Shown here: in pieces, positions 35,037 to 42,652 of the stretch | Layout of the letters: every line of letters starts with the position of its first letter | How positions within the stretch are numbered: position 1 is the stretch's first letter | DNA from: Ruminococcus flavefaciens AE3010 | Lineage (GTDB): Bacteria; Bacillota; Clostridia; Oscillospirales; Ruminococcaceae | Direction of reading: 5' to 3' | Length of the DNA stretch: 64,000 bases | Assembly: GCF_000526795.1 (NCBI RefSeq) | Contig: NZ_JAGT01000001.1 | Location: 1,953,501 to 2,017,500, forward strand | Translations under genes and position numbers: made by a program | Notes under the pieces: generated by a model | Database searches by the model: none | Told to the model about the DNA's origin: nothing | The model's input: the letters and a program-made list of their open reading frames with translations, nothing else

Positions 35037-36242
35037 TTAATGATTTTTCATATAATCTGCAAAGGAATCTGTTCTGCCTGTCTGTGTGTACGCATAGTAA
35101 GAGAGAACATATGAAGCGTCAACAGCGTTTACCTTTCCGTCGTTATTAACGTCGCAGCAAGCAAGCTCGTCTTTTGTAGGCTGAGTTTTGTTTGTAGCGA
35201 GCTTTGCATAGACATTAAGGACGTCTGAAGCATCGATAGCGTTAATCTTGCCGTCGCTGTTGGGATCGCCCTTTGAAGGCTTGCCTGTTGTTGCGGGCGT
35301 TGTGCCTTCATTGCTTTTTACTGTATAATAATAAAATAATGTGTTGGAGAGGAGTTTATTTGTAACATCTTTGCCGTTGAGATCAATGGCTTTTTTTATG
35401 GTTATCTTACATTCGTGATTTCCAACAGCTGAATCATCGGGTATCTTTATCTTAACTGTCGGATAGAAGAAATAACCGCCTTGACTCTGCGGCTCAGCTG
35501 ACAATTTCTTTTCAAGTATCACAGCTTTGGGGTCATCAAGCTCCACGTCATAGTCAAATTCCTTGAAATAATGATCTTTGCCGTTGATATTGCCTGTTAC
35601 ATAATATCCTTTGTCGGTCAGCAGTCTTTCGTTATATGCAAGGCCTGCGGTGGTGCCGCCTCCTCTGCTTATACTCATCATGGTCATGTTTACTATTTCA
35701 ACTTCGGGATCGGGTCTTCCCGTATCATTACCGTTTTTGTCCAGTATGGAATATTTGCCGTTATATGTAACGAATTTAGACGTAACGTCTTTGCCGTTTT
35801 TATCAATAGCTTTTGTTACAACGATCTTAAAGCCGTATTCGCGCAAAGGAGTGTTTTCGGGGAATTTCAGCTTTGCCTGAACAGAATAGAAGTCTCCTAA
35901 ATTGCAGAGTTCTTTCTTCTGTACGACAACATTTTTATCATCAAATACGAAGTCGTATTCAAATTCCTTGATCTGTTCACGGAATTTAAGGAGCTTTGCA
36001 GATGTTCCGCGGTCATCGTACAGTTCAATGCTGAAAATGAAGGAGTTATTGTCGCTTCCCTGTTTAAATTCGTAGTAATCGTTTTTTGAAAAAATTCCTT
36101 TAAGGTTCAAGTCCGCGGCGGTTGTAGCTGCTGCTGCGTTAGCCGCAAAAAAACTGCCTGCGGAGTTATCCGGTGTATAATTCATCGAGCCGCCGACAAG
36201 TATTATAGCCATAGCAGCGGCTAAAAGCTTAGTCATTCTCAT
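35037..36242 (-). CDS. Secreted dockerin protein with two related unknown beta domains
   Basis: A 401-residue exported protein: signal peptide (about 1-37), two tandem copies of an unrecognised domain (about 45-175 and 190-310) that share FEYDF/FDYDV, KKEL/KKLS, VVTKAIDKNGKDVTSK and ITIKKAIDLNGKDVTNK, a short Thr/Gly linker, and a dockerin (about 322-401; DPNSDGKINAID and DVNNDGKVNAVD). I do not see enzyme motifs. It could be a binding or structural cellulosome part. It has its own promoter and terminator. Confidence 0.85.
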   Translation of the reverse strand: MRMTKLLAAAMAIILVGGSMNYTPDNSAGSFFAANAAAATTAADLNLKGIFSKNDYYEFKQGSDNNSFIFSIELYDDRGTSAKLLKFREQIKEFEYDFVFDDKNVVVQKKELCNLGDFYSVQAKLKFPENTPLREYGFKIVVTKAIDKNGKDVTSKFVTYNGKYSILDKNGNDTGRPDPEVEIVNMTMMSISRGGGTTAGLAYNERLLTDKGYYVTGNINGKDHYFKEFDYDVELDDPKAVILEKKLSAEPQSQGGYFFYPTVKIKIPDDSAVGNHECKITIKKAIDLNGKDVTNKLLSNTLFYYYTVKSNEGTTPATTGKPSKGDPNSDGKINAIDASDVLNVYAKLATNKTQPTKDELACCDVNNDGKVNAVDASYVLSYYAYTQTGRTDSFADYMKNH

Positions 36243-36275
36243 AAAATATCCTCCTTAAATTATGATGATATATTT

Positions 36276-36305
36276 ATTATATCACCGCTGCTCAAAATGT
36301 GACAA
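36276..36305 (-). promoter_or_regulatory. SigA-type promoter of the double-domain dockerin gene
   Basis: On the minus strand TTGTCA (36300-36305), 18 bp, TATAAT (36276-36281). Confidence 0.78.
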
Positions 36306-36356
36306 GCCAAAATTTGTTAAAAGCTCCTCAGATCAATCAAAAAAAGCACATTTCAG

Positions 36357-36386
36357 AAAAAAGACAGCCGAAGCTGTCCTTTTTTC
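36357..36386 (-). terminator. Terminator of the MBL nuclease gene
   Basis: GGACAGC TTCG GCTGTC followed by T6 on the minus strand; the flanking A and T runs make it symmetric, but only the minus-strand gene needs it. It begins 5 bp after the stop. Confidence 0.9.
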
Positions 36387-36390
36387 ATAT

Positions 36391-37989
36391 TTACGGTAAT
36401 TTCCACTCGTCACAGAGCTTGTGGATAGCTTCTGTGAGCTGGCGCATATCCGCATTCGTCCTGCCGTCGGAGTCCCTGATAAGAGCTGCAAGGCGGTCGG
36501 AAGCGGCAACGAGGTCGCTGTAGGTGATGTTGAAGTTTGCGCTGTTGCGCTTCTTGGGTATCGGGATAGGCTCGGCATCGATAGTGACAGTATTCTCGGC
36601 AATATCGAACTCCGCACCGCTGTATGGAACGTATACCTCAGCCCCCAGCTCATCACGGAGCCTCTGGGCGAAGCTCTCTGCGGAGCTGGCTTCACCATGG
36701 TTGATGAAGAAGCGCTGTACTCCCGAGACTGACTTAGCCCACGCAAGAAGACCGTTAAGGTCGGCGTGACCGCTGATACCGGGAAGCTGTGTTATCTTGG
36801 CGGCTACCTTTACTGTTTCGCCGAAGAGCTTTACGCGCTTAGCGCCGTCAACAAGGGCACGTCCGAGAGTATTTCCTGCCTGATAGCCGACAAAGAGAAT
36901 GGTATTCTCTTTTCGCCACAGGTTGTGCTTGAGGTGGTGCTTGATACGGCCTGCCTCGCACATACCGCTGGCAGAGATAATGACCTTTGGACGTGGGTCA
37001 TCGTTGATAGCACGGGAGTCGTCGCTGCTGACAGTTCTGATAAGGTCATCGAAGCTGATAGGGTTTATGCCCTGACGCACAAAGGAGAGAGCCTCCTCAT
37101 CGTAGCAGCTTTCGCGGTTGCTGATGAATATATTCGTAGCCTCGTTGGCAAGGGGGCTGTCCACGTAAACAGGAAAGCCGTCGTGCCTTTTCACAAGTCC
37201 CTCGGACTTGATATGGCGGATAAAGTAGAGCATTTCCTGAGTTCTGCCCACTGCAAAGGACGGGATAATAACGCTGCCGCCGCGGTCAAAGGTCTCCTGC
37301 AATACCTTTGCAAGAGATGAAGTGTAGTCCGTGGGACGATCGTGGATACGGTTTCCGTAGGTGGACTCCATAACCACGTAGTCGGCAGCTTCGATGTACT
37401 GAGGGTCGCGGATAAGGGGCTGATAGGTGTTGCCGATATCGCCTGAAAATGCAATAGTCTTGGTAACGCCGTCCTCGGTAATGGTGAGGAGTATACTTGA
37501 CGAGCCCAGAAGATGACCTGCGTCGCGGAATAGCACCTTAACTCCCTCACATACCTCAAATTCCTGTTCGTAATGGTGAGGCACGAAGAGCTCGATAGCT
37601 CCGATAGCGTCGTCCATTGTGTAAAGGGGCTCATAGTCGGGCTCGCCTCGTCTTGCAGCCTTACGGCTTCGCCATTCCGCTTCAAATTCCTGAATGTGGG
37701 CACTGTCGCGGAGCATTACGGAGCAGAGGTTTGAAGTAGCCTCCGTAGCGTGAATCTCGCCCTGAAAGCCTCCCGAATACAGCAGCGGAAGAAGTCCAGA
37801 GTGGTCGATATGTGCGTGAGTAAGGAGAACGAAGTCGATATTTGATGGAGACACAGGTATCTGAACGTTCTCGAATATGTCCTCGCCCTGCTGCATACCG
37901 AAGTCCACGAGGAACTTTTTGCCGCAGGCTTCTATATAAGTACAGCTGCCCGTAACTTCATGGGTAGCGCCGATAAAAGTCATTTTCAT
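36391..37989 (-). CDS. MBL-fold / beta-CASP ribonuclease (CPSF73/Ysh1-like)
   Basis: A 532-residue metallo-beta-lactamase RNA nuclease. Metal site: LTHAHIDHSGLLP near residue 58, AGHLLGSSS near 165, FSGDIGN near 187; then the beta-CASP domain with VMESTYGNRIH, SFAVGRTQEML and ISASGMCEAGR, and the RMMBL region SGHADLNGLLAWA and FINHGE near 415-440. A C-terminal tail of about 75 residues is variable. It belongs to the prokaryotic Ysh1 group rather than RNase J. Its ribosome site (37997-38004) is only two bases from the end of repeat copy B, so its promoter must lie in or beyond the repeat. Confidence 0.9.
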   Translation of the reverse strand: MKMTFIGATHEVTGSCTYIEACGKKFLVDFGMQQGEDIFENVQIPVSPSNIDFVLLTHAHIDHSGLLPLLYSGGFQGEIHATEATSNLCSVMLRDSAHIQEFEAEWRSRKAARRGEPDYEPLYTMDDAIGAIELFVPHHYEQEFEVCEGVKVLFRDAGHLLGSSSILLTITEDGVTKTIAFSGDIGNTYQPLIRDPQYIEAADYVVMESTYGNRIHDRPTDYTSSLAKVLQETFDRGGSVIIPSFAVGRTQEMLYFIRHIKSEGLVKRHDGFPVYVDSPLANEATNIFISNRESCYDEEALSFVRQGINPISFDDLIRTVSSDDSRAINDDPRPKVIISASGMCEAGRIKHHLKHNLWRKENTILFVGYQAGNTLGRALVDGAKRVKLFGETVKVAAKITQLPGISGHADLNGLLAWAKSVSGVQRFFINHGEASSAESFAQRLRDELGAEVYVPYSGAEFDIAENTVTIDAEPIPIPKKRNSANFNITYSDLVAASDRLAALIRDSDGRTNADMRQLTEAIHKLCDEWKLP

Positions 37990-38006
37990 TGAATTTCCTC
38001 CTTTTG

Positions 38007-38330
38007 TAAATCATAATTTAACGTAATAACTTCCTGAGGATATGAACGGGATTCCAAAGGGACTGTGTTCCTTTGGCAGAGTGACTCCCCATAAGATGGG
38101 GAGATGTCGCAGCGCGACAGAGGGGACGGACCCGATTAGGGGGCCCTGCAAGAGAGGGCGTCCCTTAATGTTTTTCGGAAAACGTCCCTACCAAACGGGA
38201 CGTCGAGACGCCGTCCCCTACATTTCGGGCGGATAATCTCCCAACAGGAGCCGCGACCCTCTGTCAGCTACGCTGACATCTCCCTGTACTACAGGGAGTC
38301 ACCGCCCCTACAAACGTAAATTATGATTTA
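38007..38330. repeat. Modular hairpin element, copy B (324 bp)
   Basis: TAAATCATAATTTA at 38007-38020 and TAAATTATGATTTA at 38317-38330 are the terminal inverted repeats. Compared with copy A it lacks the CAGAGGC and CCCGAAAACAAT hairpins, and its right-hand GGGCGGATAAT...CCGCCCC unit is split by a module (CTCCCAACAGGAG, TGTCAGC...GCTGACA, CTCCCTGTACTACAGGGAG), showing module exchange or nested insertion. Confidence 0.87.
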
Positions 38331-38429
38331 TCTTACTATTATTATATCACATTTCGGCGCTGATGTCTATAATATAACTGTGAAAAATGCCAGAAATTCA
38401 TGTGCGACGCATTTGTGTTTTAATGTTTA

Positions 38430-38447
38430 ACGATAAATTTTTATCGT
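38430..38447. promoter_or_regulatory. Operator-like palindrome 1 upstream of the DUF2975-XRE operon
   Basis: ACGATAAATTTTTATCGT: 8-bp arms ACGATAAA/TTTATCGT around TT. It shares the word TTTAACGATAAA with palindrome 2. Confidence 0.6.
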
Positions 38448-38505
38448 GTAAACTGTACAAGATGAAGTTTCAAAGCTGTGCCTGTTTATGTTCAAACATA
38501 CAATA

Positions 38506-38524
38506 TTTAACGATAAACGTTAAA
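38506..38524. promoter_or_regulatory. Operator-like palindrome 2, 6 bp before the -35 box
   Basis: TTTAACGATAAACGTTAAA: arms TTTAACG/CGTTAAA around ATAAA. Position next to the promoter suits a repressor such as the XRE protein of the same operon. Confidence 0.6.
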
Positions 38525-38530
38525 AATACA

Positions 38531-38559
38531 TTGACAAACATTAATCTCTGTGGTATTAT
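38531..38559 (+). promoter_or_regulatory. SigA promoter of the DUF2975-DUF2975-XRE operon
   Basis: TTGACA (38531-38536), 17 bp, TATTAT (38554-38559). Confidence 0.85.
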
Positions 38560-38613
38560 GTACTCACAGACGGAGAACAGCTCCGAAAAATAATACAGCA
38601 AAGGAGAATGTTT

Positions 38614-39081
38614 ATGGAGAACGAGAAGCTGACCAAGAAAATAAAAAGAGTAAGCAAGGTTATCGTATGCGCAATGGCAGTATATCTGCTGCTGAATGTT
38701 CTGAACCTCCTGCCTGACAGCGGTTCAAACACACAGATAATCATGCAGGCAAAGGAGCAGCCGTTCTGGAAAGCAGCACTGGGACTGATCGCGATCGCTG
38801 TCCTTATAGCGTCAGTAATAGGCGCCTTTGTCTCGGCATTGCAGGTAATGTACACCCTGAGCAGAAACAGGACGCCGTTCACAAATAAAACGGCAGACTA
38901 CGTGAGAAATCTGGGCATATACTTCATAGCAACAGAAATATCGAAAATACTGTTCATATACCTTGCCAACGGCAGGATAAGCTTAGACCTGTTCTGGCTG
39001 GCAGGCCTTATCATGTACAGCTTTTCACTGGTATTCCGCTACGGAAAGGACTTACAGCAGCAGTCCGACGAGACCTTATAA
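38614..39081 (+). CDS. DUF2975-family membrane protein
   Basis: A 155-residue protein with four hydrophobic helices (about 16-37, 55-80, 98-118, 124-140) and the end YGKDLQQQSDETL. The layout, a PF/T..N/G..VR.L.. loop and the E...YG..LQ tail match DUF2975 proteins, which are nearly always followed by a YozG-like XRE regulator, as here. The function is unknown; a membrane sensor paired with the regulator is inference. ATG 38614 is 8 bp after AAGGAG; an ATG two codons upstream is too close to it. Confidence 0.8.
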   Translation: MENEKLTKKIKRVSKVIVCAMAVYLLLNVLNLLPDSGSNTQIIMQAKEQPFWKAALGLIAIAVLIASVIGAFVSALQVMYTLSRNRTPFTNKTADYVRNLGIYFIATEISKILFIYLANGRISLDLFWLAGLIMYSFSLVFRYGKDLQQQSDETL

Positions 39082-39100
39082 GAACAAAGGAGAGATAAAT

Positions 39101-39550
39101 ATGATAAATAAAAATATATCAATAATAAAAAACAGCAGTCTTGTGATAATGATATTATCGGTTTTGGGAGCAATTTCAAGCGTATCGGCAGGAGTATGGT
39201 ATTATAATAACACAAAATCCTGCGAAAACATGAAAAATATCCTCGCAAAGAATATAGTATCATATTGTTTATATGCCGCAATACTTATTCTCGCTGCACT
39301 GATTTTCTTCAGGATATTCAGAAGCGGCAGACCTTTTACACGCGGTAATGTATGGGCTGTCAGAGGTATAGCAGGCGTTTTTTTCGTAAAAGCCATGCTC
39401 CCTACGTTTTTTCAGCTCAGTGAGCTCGGGATACTGAAAACAGGAGTTATGGGCACAGGTTCCATATTCATAGCAGTTCTTTTCCTGTTCTTTGCGGAGA
39501 TAATGCGCTACGGCAGGCTTCTCCAGACAGAATCCGACGAGACGTTATGA
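39101..39550 (+). CDS. Second DUF2975-family membrane protein
   Basis: A 149-residue paralogue of the preceding gene with four helices; it ends MRYGRLLQTESDETL, the same closing motif. It has the RSGRPFTRGNVWAVRGI loop typical of DUF2975. It is more AT-rich at its N-terminus. It lies 19 bp after the first copy and 11 bp before the regulator, so the three genes form one operon. Confidence 0.8.
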   Translation: MINKNISIIKNSSLVIMILSVLGAISSVSAGVWYYNNTKSCENMKNILAKNIVSYCLYAAILILAALIFFRIFRSGRPFTRGNVWAVRGIAGVFFVKAMLPTFFQLSELGILKTGVMGTGSIFIAVLFLFFAEIMRYGRLLQTESDETL

Positions 39551-39561
39551 GGTGAGCCTGT

Positions 39562-39774
39562 ATGTCAATAATTTTAAGACTTGACCGCGTAATGGCGGAC
39601 AGGAAGATGAGCCTTAACGAGCTCAGCGACCGTGTGGGAGTCAGCAACGTTAATCTGTCCAAGCTGAAAACGGGAAAAGTAAGCGCCATACGCTTTTCCA
39701 CGCTGAATGCTATCTGTAAGGCTCTGGGCTGTCAGCCGGGAGATATACTGGAATTTATCGATGATGATAAATAA
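39562..39774 (+). CDS. XRE-family (YozG-like) transcriptional regulator
   Basis: A 70-residue single helix-turn-helix protein: MSLNELSDRVGVSNVNLSKLKTG is the HTH (quoted in part: LNELSDRVGVSNVNLSKL), ending ALGCQPGDILEFIDDDK. It probably binds the palindromes upstream of its own operon. The last Lys codon and the TAA stop lie inside the left terminal repeat of element copy C, so the present C-terminus was set by the insertion. Confidence 0.88.
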   Translation: MSIILRLDRVMADRKMSLNELSDRVGVSNVNLSKLKTGKVSAIRFSTLNAICKALGCQPGDILEFIDDDK

Positions 39775-40262
39775 TAATTTAACGTAATAACTTCCTGAGG
39801 ATATGAACGGGATTCCAAAGGGACTGTGTTCCTTTGGCAGAGTGACTCCCCATAAGATGGGGAGATGTCGCGTAGCGACAGAGGGGACGTACCAGTAAGG
39901 TCAGAGGCAGCGCCTCTGGTCGCTGTTCCCAGCTTTTAAAGAACAGCGAAACTTTACGAAGGCGCTCCTAACAGGAGCGACGACCCTCTGCCCTTCGGGC
40001 ATCTCCCTGTACTACAGGGAGTCACCGCAAGGGTGAATCCCGAAAACAATCCAGTGAATTGTTTTCGGGAGAGGGTGACTCCCCACGGGGTGGGGAGATG
40101 TCGCAGCGCGACAGAGGGGACGGACCCGATTAGGGGGCCCTGCAAGAGAGGGCGTCCCTTAATGTTTTTCGGAAAACGTCCCTACCAAACGGGACGTCGA
40201 GACGCCGTCCCCTACATTTCGGGCGGATAATATCCGCCCCTACAAACGTAAATTATGATTTA
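39768..40262. repeat. Modular hairpin element, longest copy C (495 bp)
   Basis: Left end TAAATAATAATTTA (39768-39781, one change from the other copies), right end TAAATTATGATTTA (40249-40262). It holds all modules of copy A plus an extra CTCCCCATAAGATGGGGAG / TGTCGCGTAGCGACA pair near the left end. It fills the gap between the XRE gene and the promoter at 40303. Confidence 0.88.
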
Positions 40263-40302
40263 AATGCCAAAAATTCTGCTGAAAATTTGTTGTAAAAAAT
40301 AC

Positions 40303-40331
40303 TTGATACTTTCCTCCCTGTATGATATAAT
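40303..40331 (+). promoter_or_regulatory. SigA-type promoter of the receiver/GGDEF-like gene
   Basis: TTGATA (40303-40308), 17 bp, TATAAT (40326-40331). Confidence 0.78.
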
Positions 40332-40366
40332 AGATATGAACTTTTTTTGAACAAGGAGGCGAAGCT

Positions 40367-41134
40367 ATGAAGGCTGGAATCATCGACAGCGCTAATAAGT
40401 GTGGATTCTGGGAAAAAACCATAGGCGAGGAATTTGAATACACCATAGCTTCCGATGTGAATGAACTGAAACAATGTGATATCTTTCTTGTGTCCGAGGA
40501 GTACTGCGGCGGAGCCATAGGCACGGTCATCGCCGATATTCAGACATATGAACGCTTCAGAGACGTCCCCGTGGCAGCTGTGACCTCCGAGTGCAGCTGC
40601 GAGAATCAGGAGATACTTCTGGGAATGGGCTTTGACGATGTGATAAGACTGCCCATAAGCGGTCAGCTCCTCATTCGCAGACTTCGCGGTATTTCCGCAG
40701 TCTCTCTGCGTGAGAACTCCGAGCACATGATGAATATTGACAGTATAATGGAGATAAATGACGGCGATTCGGGTGCGTACTGCGTCCGCTCCGTTGATTT
40801 CACCAATATATTCCGCTTTGTACTGAGAGTCCTTGAGCGTACACAGAAGAATGCACAGATGCTTGTAATGAAGCTCGATCACATCGGTGATAAAACAGCT
40901 GCCGAAAACAGGCAGACAATAGGCATACTTGCCGAGTCGGTGCGCAAATGCCTGAGACGAGGCGATATGTCGTCGGTTTGCGGAGACGACCGCGTAGTTA
41001 TTCTTCTCATCGGAGCAGATGACGAGGGCGGACATCTTGTTGCGAGCCGTATCGTCAGCAGCTTTTACAGCAAGTGTGCTGACGACAGCTACGAACTCAG
41101 CTATGATATAAGAGAAGTTCGTACATCGAGTTAA
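40367..41134 (+). CDS. Degenerate receiver plus degenerate GGDEF protein
   Basis: A 255-residue soluble protein. Residues 1-115 look like a response-regulator receiver (VPVAAVTSE, GFDDVIRLPISGQLLIRRL), but the phospho-acceptor strand reads CDIFLVSEE, with no Asp in place, and the usual Lys before Pro is Leu. Residues 140-240 resemble a GGDEF domain (LVMKLDHIGD ... LRRGDMSSVCGDDRVVILLIGA), with the signature changed to CGDDR (205-209). Diguanylate cyclase activity is therefore unlikely; nucleotide or protein binding may remain. ATG follows AAGGAGG. Single-gene unit with strong terminator. Confidence 0.78.
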   Translation: MKAGIIDSANKCGFWEKTIGEEFEYTIASDVNELKQCDIFLVSEEYCGGAIGTVIADIQTYERFRDVPVAAVTSECSCENQEILLGMGFDDVIRLPISGQLLIRRLRGISAVSLRENSEHMMNIDSIMEINDGDSGAYCVRSVDFTNIFRFVLRVLERTQKNAQMLVMKLDHIGDKTAAENRQTIGILAESVRKCLRRGDMSSVCGDDRVVILLIGADDEGGHLVASRIVSSFYSKCADDSYELSYDIREVRTSS

Positions 41135-41137
41135 ATA

Positions 41138-41176
41138 GATCCCGAGGAGCGATTCCTCGGGATCTTTGCTGTTTTG
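41138..41176 (+). terminator. Terminator of the receiver/GGDEF-like gene
   Basis: GATCCCGAGGA GCGAT TCCTCGGGATC followed by TTTGCTGTTTT. Confidence 0.92.
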
Positions 41177-41248
41177 TAATTATTCGTAACTTGATATTTG
41201 TAAAATGTTGCTGTATAATGTGATGTAGAAGGATATTTATCTGTATTG

Positions 41249-41336
41249 TGCTGTAAGCGATGTACAATAAACGTTTTTTATAAAAGTGAGCGAGTTTATG
41301 AGCGCCAACGTGGCAAAGCAGCGCGGGCTCCGCGCG
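41249..41336. repeat. Dispersed 87-bp repeat, copy 2
   Basis: Same ordered blocks as 27472-27558. It ends one base before the AAAGGAG ribosome site of the next gene, so it forms most of that gene's leader. Confidence 0.68.
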
Positions 41337-41350
41337 AAAGGAGAATTCAC

Positions 41351-41941
41351 ATGAAAAAAAGAAGAATATTTGCCGCAGTATCGGCAGTTATGCTGGGAGC
41401 TTCAATGCTCATGGGCTGTACCGACCATAACGAAAGCTATATTGAAAGCCGCCGCAGCGAACCCGTGACTACTGCTGTGGAGATACAGGACTGGACCATA
41501 AAGACGCAGACCACCACTGCTCCAGCTACAACTGCTAAAAAAGCAAAGACCACAAAGACTACAACAAAAAAGAATAAATCTCAGAAAAAGACCACCACCA
41601 CCGAAGCTGCTGCCGAGACTACCACAACTGCGGTATTCGACCTTGACGACGGCACATATGTGGAGTACCGTTTCCGCAGCAAAAAGCTCCTTAACGAGCA
41701 CTTTGAGAAGCACGGTTCGGAGTTCAAGGACGATTTCGATTATAGCTCCGCGGCAGACTATGAAAAGGGCGCCAGCGATGTCATAAACAATAAGGAAGCT
41801 CTCCACAAGACCGAAGCCGAGGACGGCGACGGAGTGTACTATATCGAGGATACCAACGAGTTCGTCATACTTTCCAAGGACGGCTATATCAGGACCTACT
41901 TCCGCCCCAACGGCGGCAAGAGCTACTATGATAGACAGTAG
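41351..41941 (+). CDS. Lipoprotein with Thr/Lys linker and a toxin-like C-terminal domain
   Basis: A 196-residue exported protein: signal peptide with lipobox LMGC (Cys near residue 23), a Thr/Lys-rich linker (about 50-95), and a C-terminal domain (about 97-196) with the pattern LLNEHFEKHGSEF, then Y-x-x-x-A-x-D, ... TNEFVILSKDGYIRTYF. From memory this H-x-x-K-H-G-x-E-F ... NEF-V--DG-I-T-F-P pattern occurs at the C-termini of polymorphic toxins with a barnase/EndoU-like fold; I could not check this. No immunity gene is next door. ATG 41351 follows AAAGGAG; the longer frame upstream is repeat DNA. Confidence 0.75.
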   Translation: MKKRRIFAAVSAVMLGASMLMGCTDHNESYIESRRSEPVTTAVEIQDWTIKTQTTTAPATTAKKAKTTKTTTKKNKSQKKTTTTEAAAETTTTAVFDLDDGTYVEYRFRSKKLLNEHFEKHGSEFKDDFDYSSAADYEKGASDVINNKEALHKTEAEDGDGVYYIEDTNEFVILSKDGYIRTYFRPNGGKSYYDRQ

Positions 41942-41942
41942 T

Positions 41943-42054
41943 GTAGGGGCGGATATTATCCGCCCGAGCCTTTAGCCGTTAGCTTGTAGGGGCGTTTTCC
42001 GAGCGCCCATGATATTTCAATTATGACTTGCGGGCGCACATTGTGCGCCCTTAC
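41943..42054. repeat. Three REP-like hairpins after the lipoprotein gene
   Basis: GTAG-GGGCGGATATTATCCGCCC (41943-41965, arms GGGCGGAT/ATCCGCCC), GTAG-GGGCG...CGCCC (41986), and GGGCGCACATTGTGCGCCC-TTAC (to 42054), the last two head to head; a short TTAGCC heptad lies between. Confidence 0.72.
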
Positions 42055-42092
42055 AATTACGCATTACGCATTATGAATTATGCATTGAAATA

Positions 42093-42131
42093 GAAAAAAG
42101 GGATACATTCCGTATGGAACATATCCCCTTT
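42093..42131 (-). terminator. Terminator of the HPr-like gene
   Basis: On the minus strand AAGGGGATATGTTCC ATAC GGAATGTATCCCTT followed by TTTTC. Confidence 0.85.
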
Positions 42132-42154
42132 TGCTTTGTGTGTTATGTTAAATC

Positions 42155-42385
42155 TTACTTTACGATGAACTTGTCGATCTCTTTGAGAAATGCGTCTGCA
42201 TTGTCTGTGTGTGCGTTGAGCTGAATGGGTTTAGAGAGGTCAAGGCTGAAGATACCCATGATAGACTTGGCGTCAATAGCGTATCTGCCTGAAACAAGGT
42301 CAATATCGAAGTCGTACTTCATAACGATGTTGACGAATTCCTTTACGTCGTTGATTGCCTGAAGATTAACAGTTGTTTTTGTCAT
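42155..42385 (-). CDS. HPr-like protein lacking the active-site histidine
   Basis: A 76-residue protein with the HPr fold. The central part GRYAIDAKSIMGIFSLDLSKPIQL is typical (quoted in part: AIDAKSIMGIFSLDLSK), and S41 matches the regulatory Ser46 phosphorylated by HPr kinase. The GLHARPA loop with His15 is absent; the region reads AINDVKEFVNIV. It therefore cannot carry phosphate in the PTS, and may act like Crh as a catabolite-control partner. ATG at 42385 follows AGGAGGT; the longer frame upstream is leader. Confidence 0.82.
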   Translation of the reverse strand: MTKTTVNLQAINDVKEFVNIVMKYDFDIDLVSGRYAIDAKSIMGIFSLDLSKPIQLNAHTDNADAFLKEIDKFIVK

Positions 42386-42459
42386 GCTTAATACCTCCTG
42401 TTTGATGTGTTTTTGCTCGTTTATTTCTTTTTCTGCGGCTTTTCCGTTTCCGCAAATAC

Positions 42460-42488
42460 ATAATACCATTAAAAACAGGCAGTGTCAA
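42460..42488 (-). promoter_or_regulatory. SigA promoter of the HPr-like gene
   Basis: On the minus strand TTGACA (42483-42488), 17 bp, TATTAT (42460-42465). Back to back with the mtaB promoter. Confidence 0.85.
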
Positions 42489-42493
42489 GGAGT

Positions 42494-42522
42494 TTGACAC
42501 ATTTTCGTCAATTTGGTATAAT
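42494..42522 (+). promoter_or_regulatory. Consensus SigA promoter toward mtaB
   Basis: TTGACA (42494-42499), 17 bp, TATAAT (42517-42522). Its -35 box and that of the HPr-like gene form the inverted repeat GTGTCAA-GGAGT-TTGACAC. Leader to mtaB is about 120 nt. Confidence 0.85.
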
Positions 42523-42652
42523 TGATTGAGTAAGCAGAGATTTTTTTTATTGATAGCGATATTTATATTTAGTGTGCATAAAATGCTTTGCGTAAAATTG
42601 TGCACATCTTACATGATGAATACTGCAAGATATATGAGTTTGAGGACGAATT

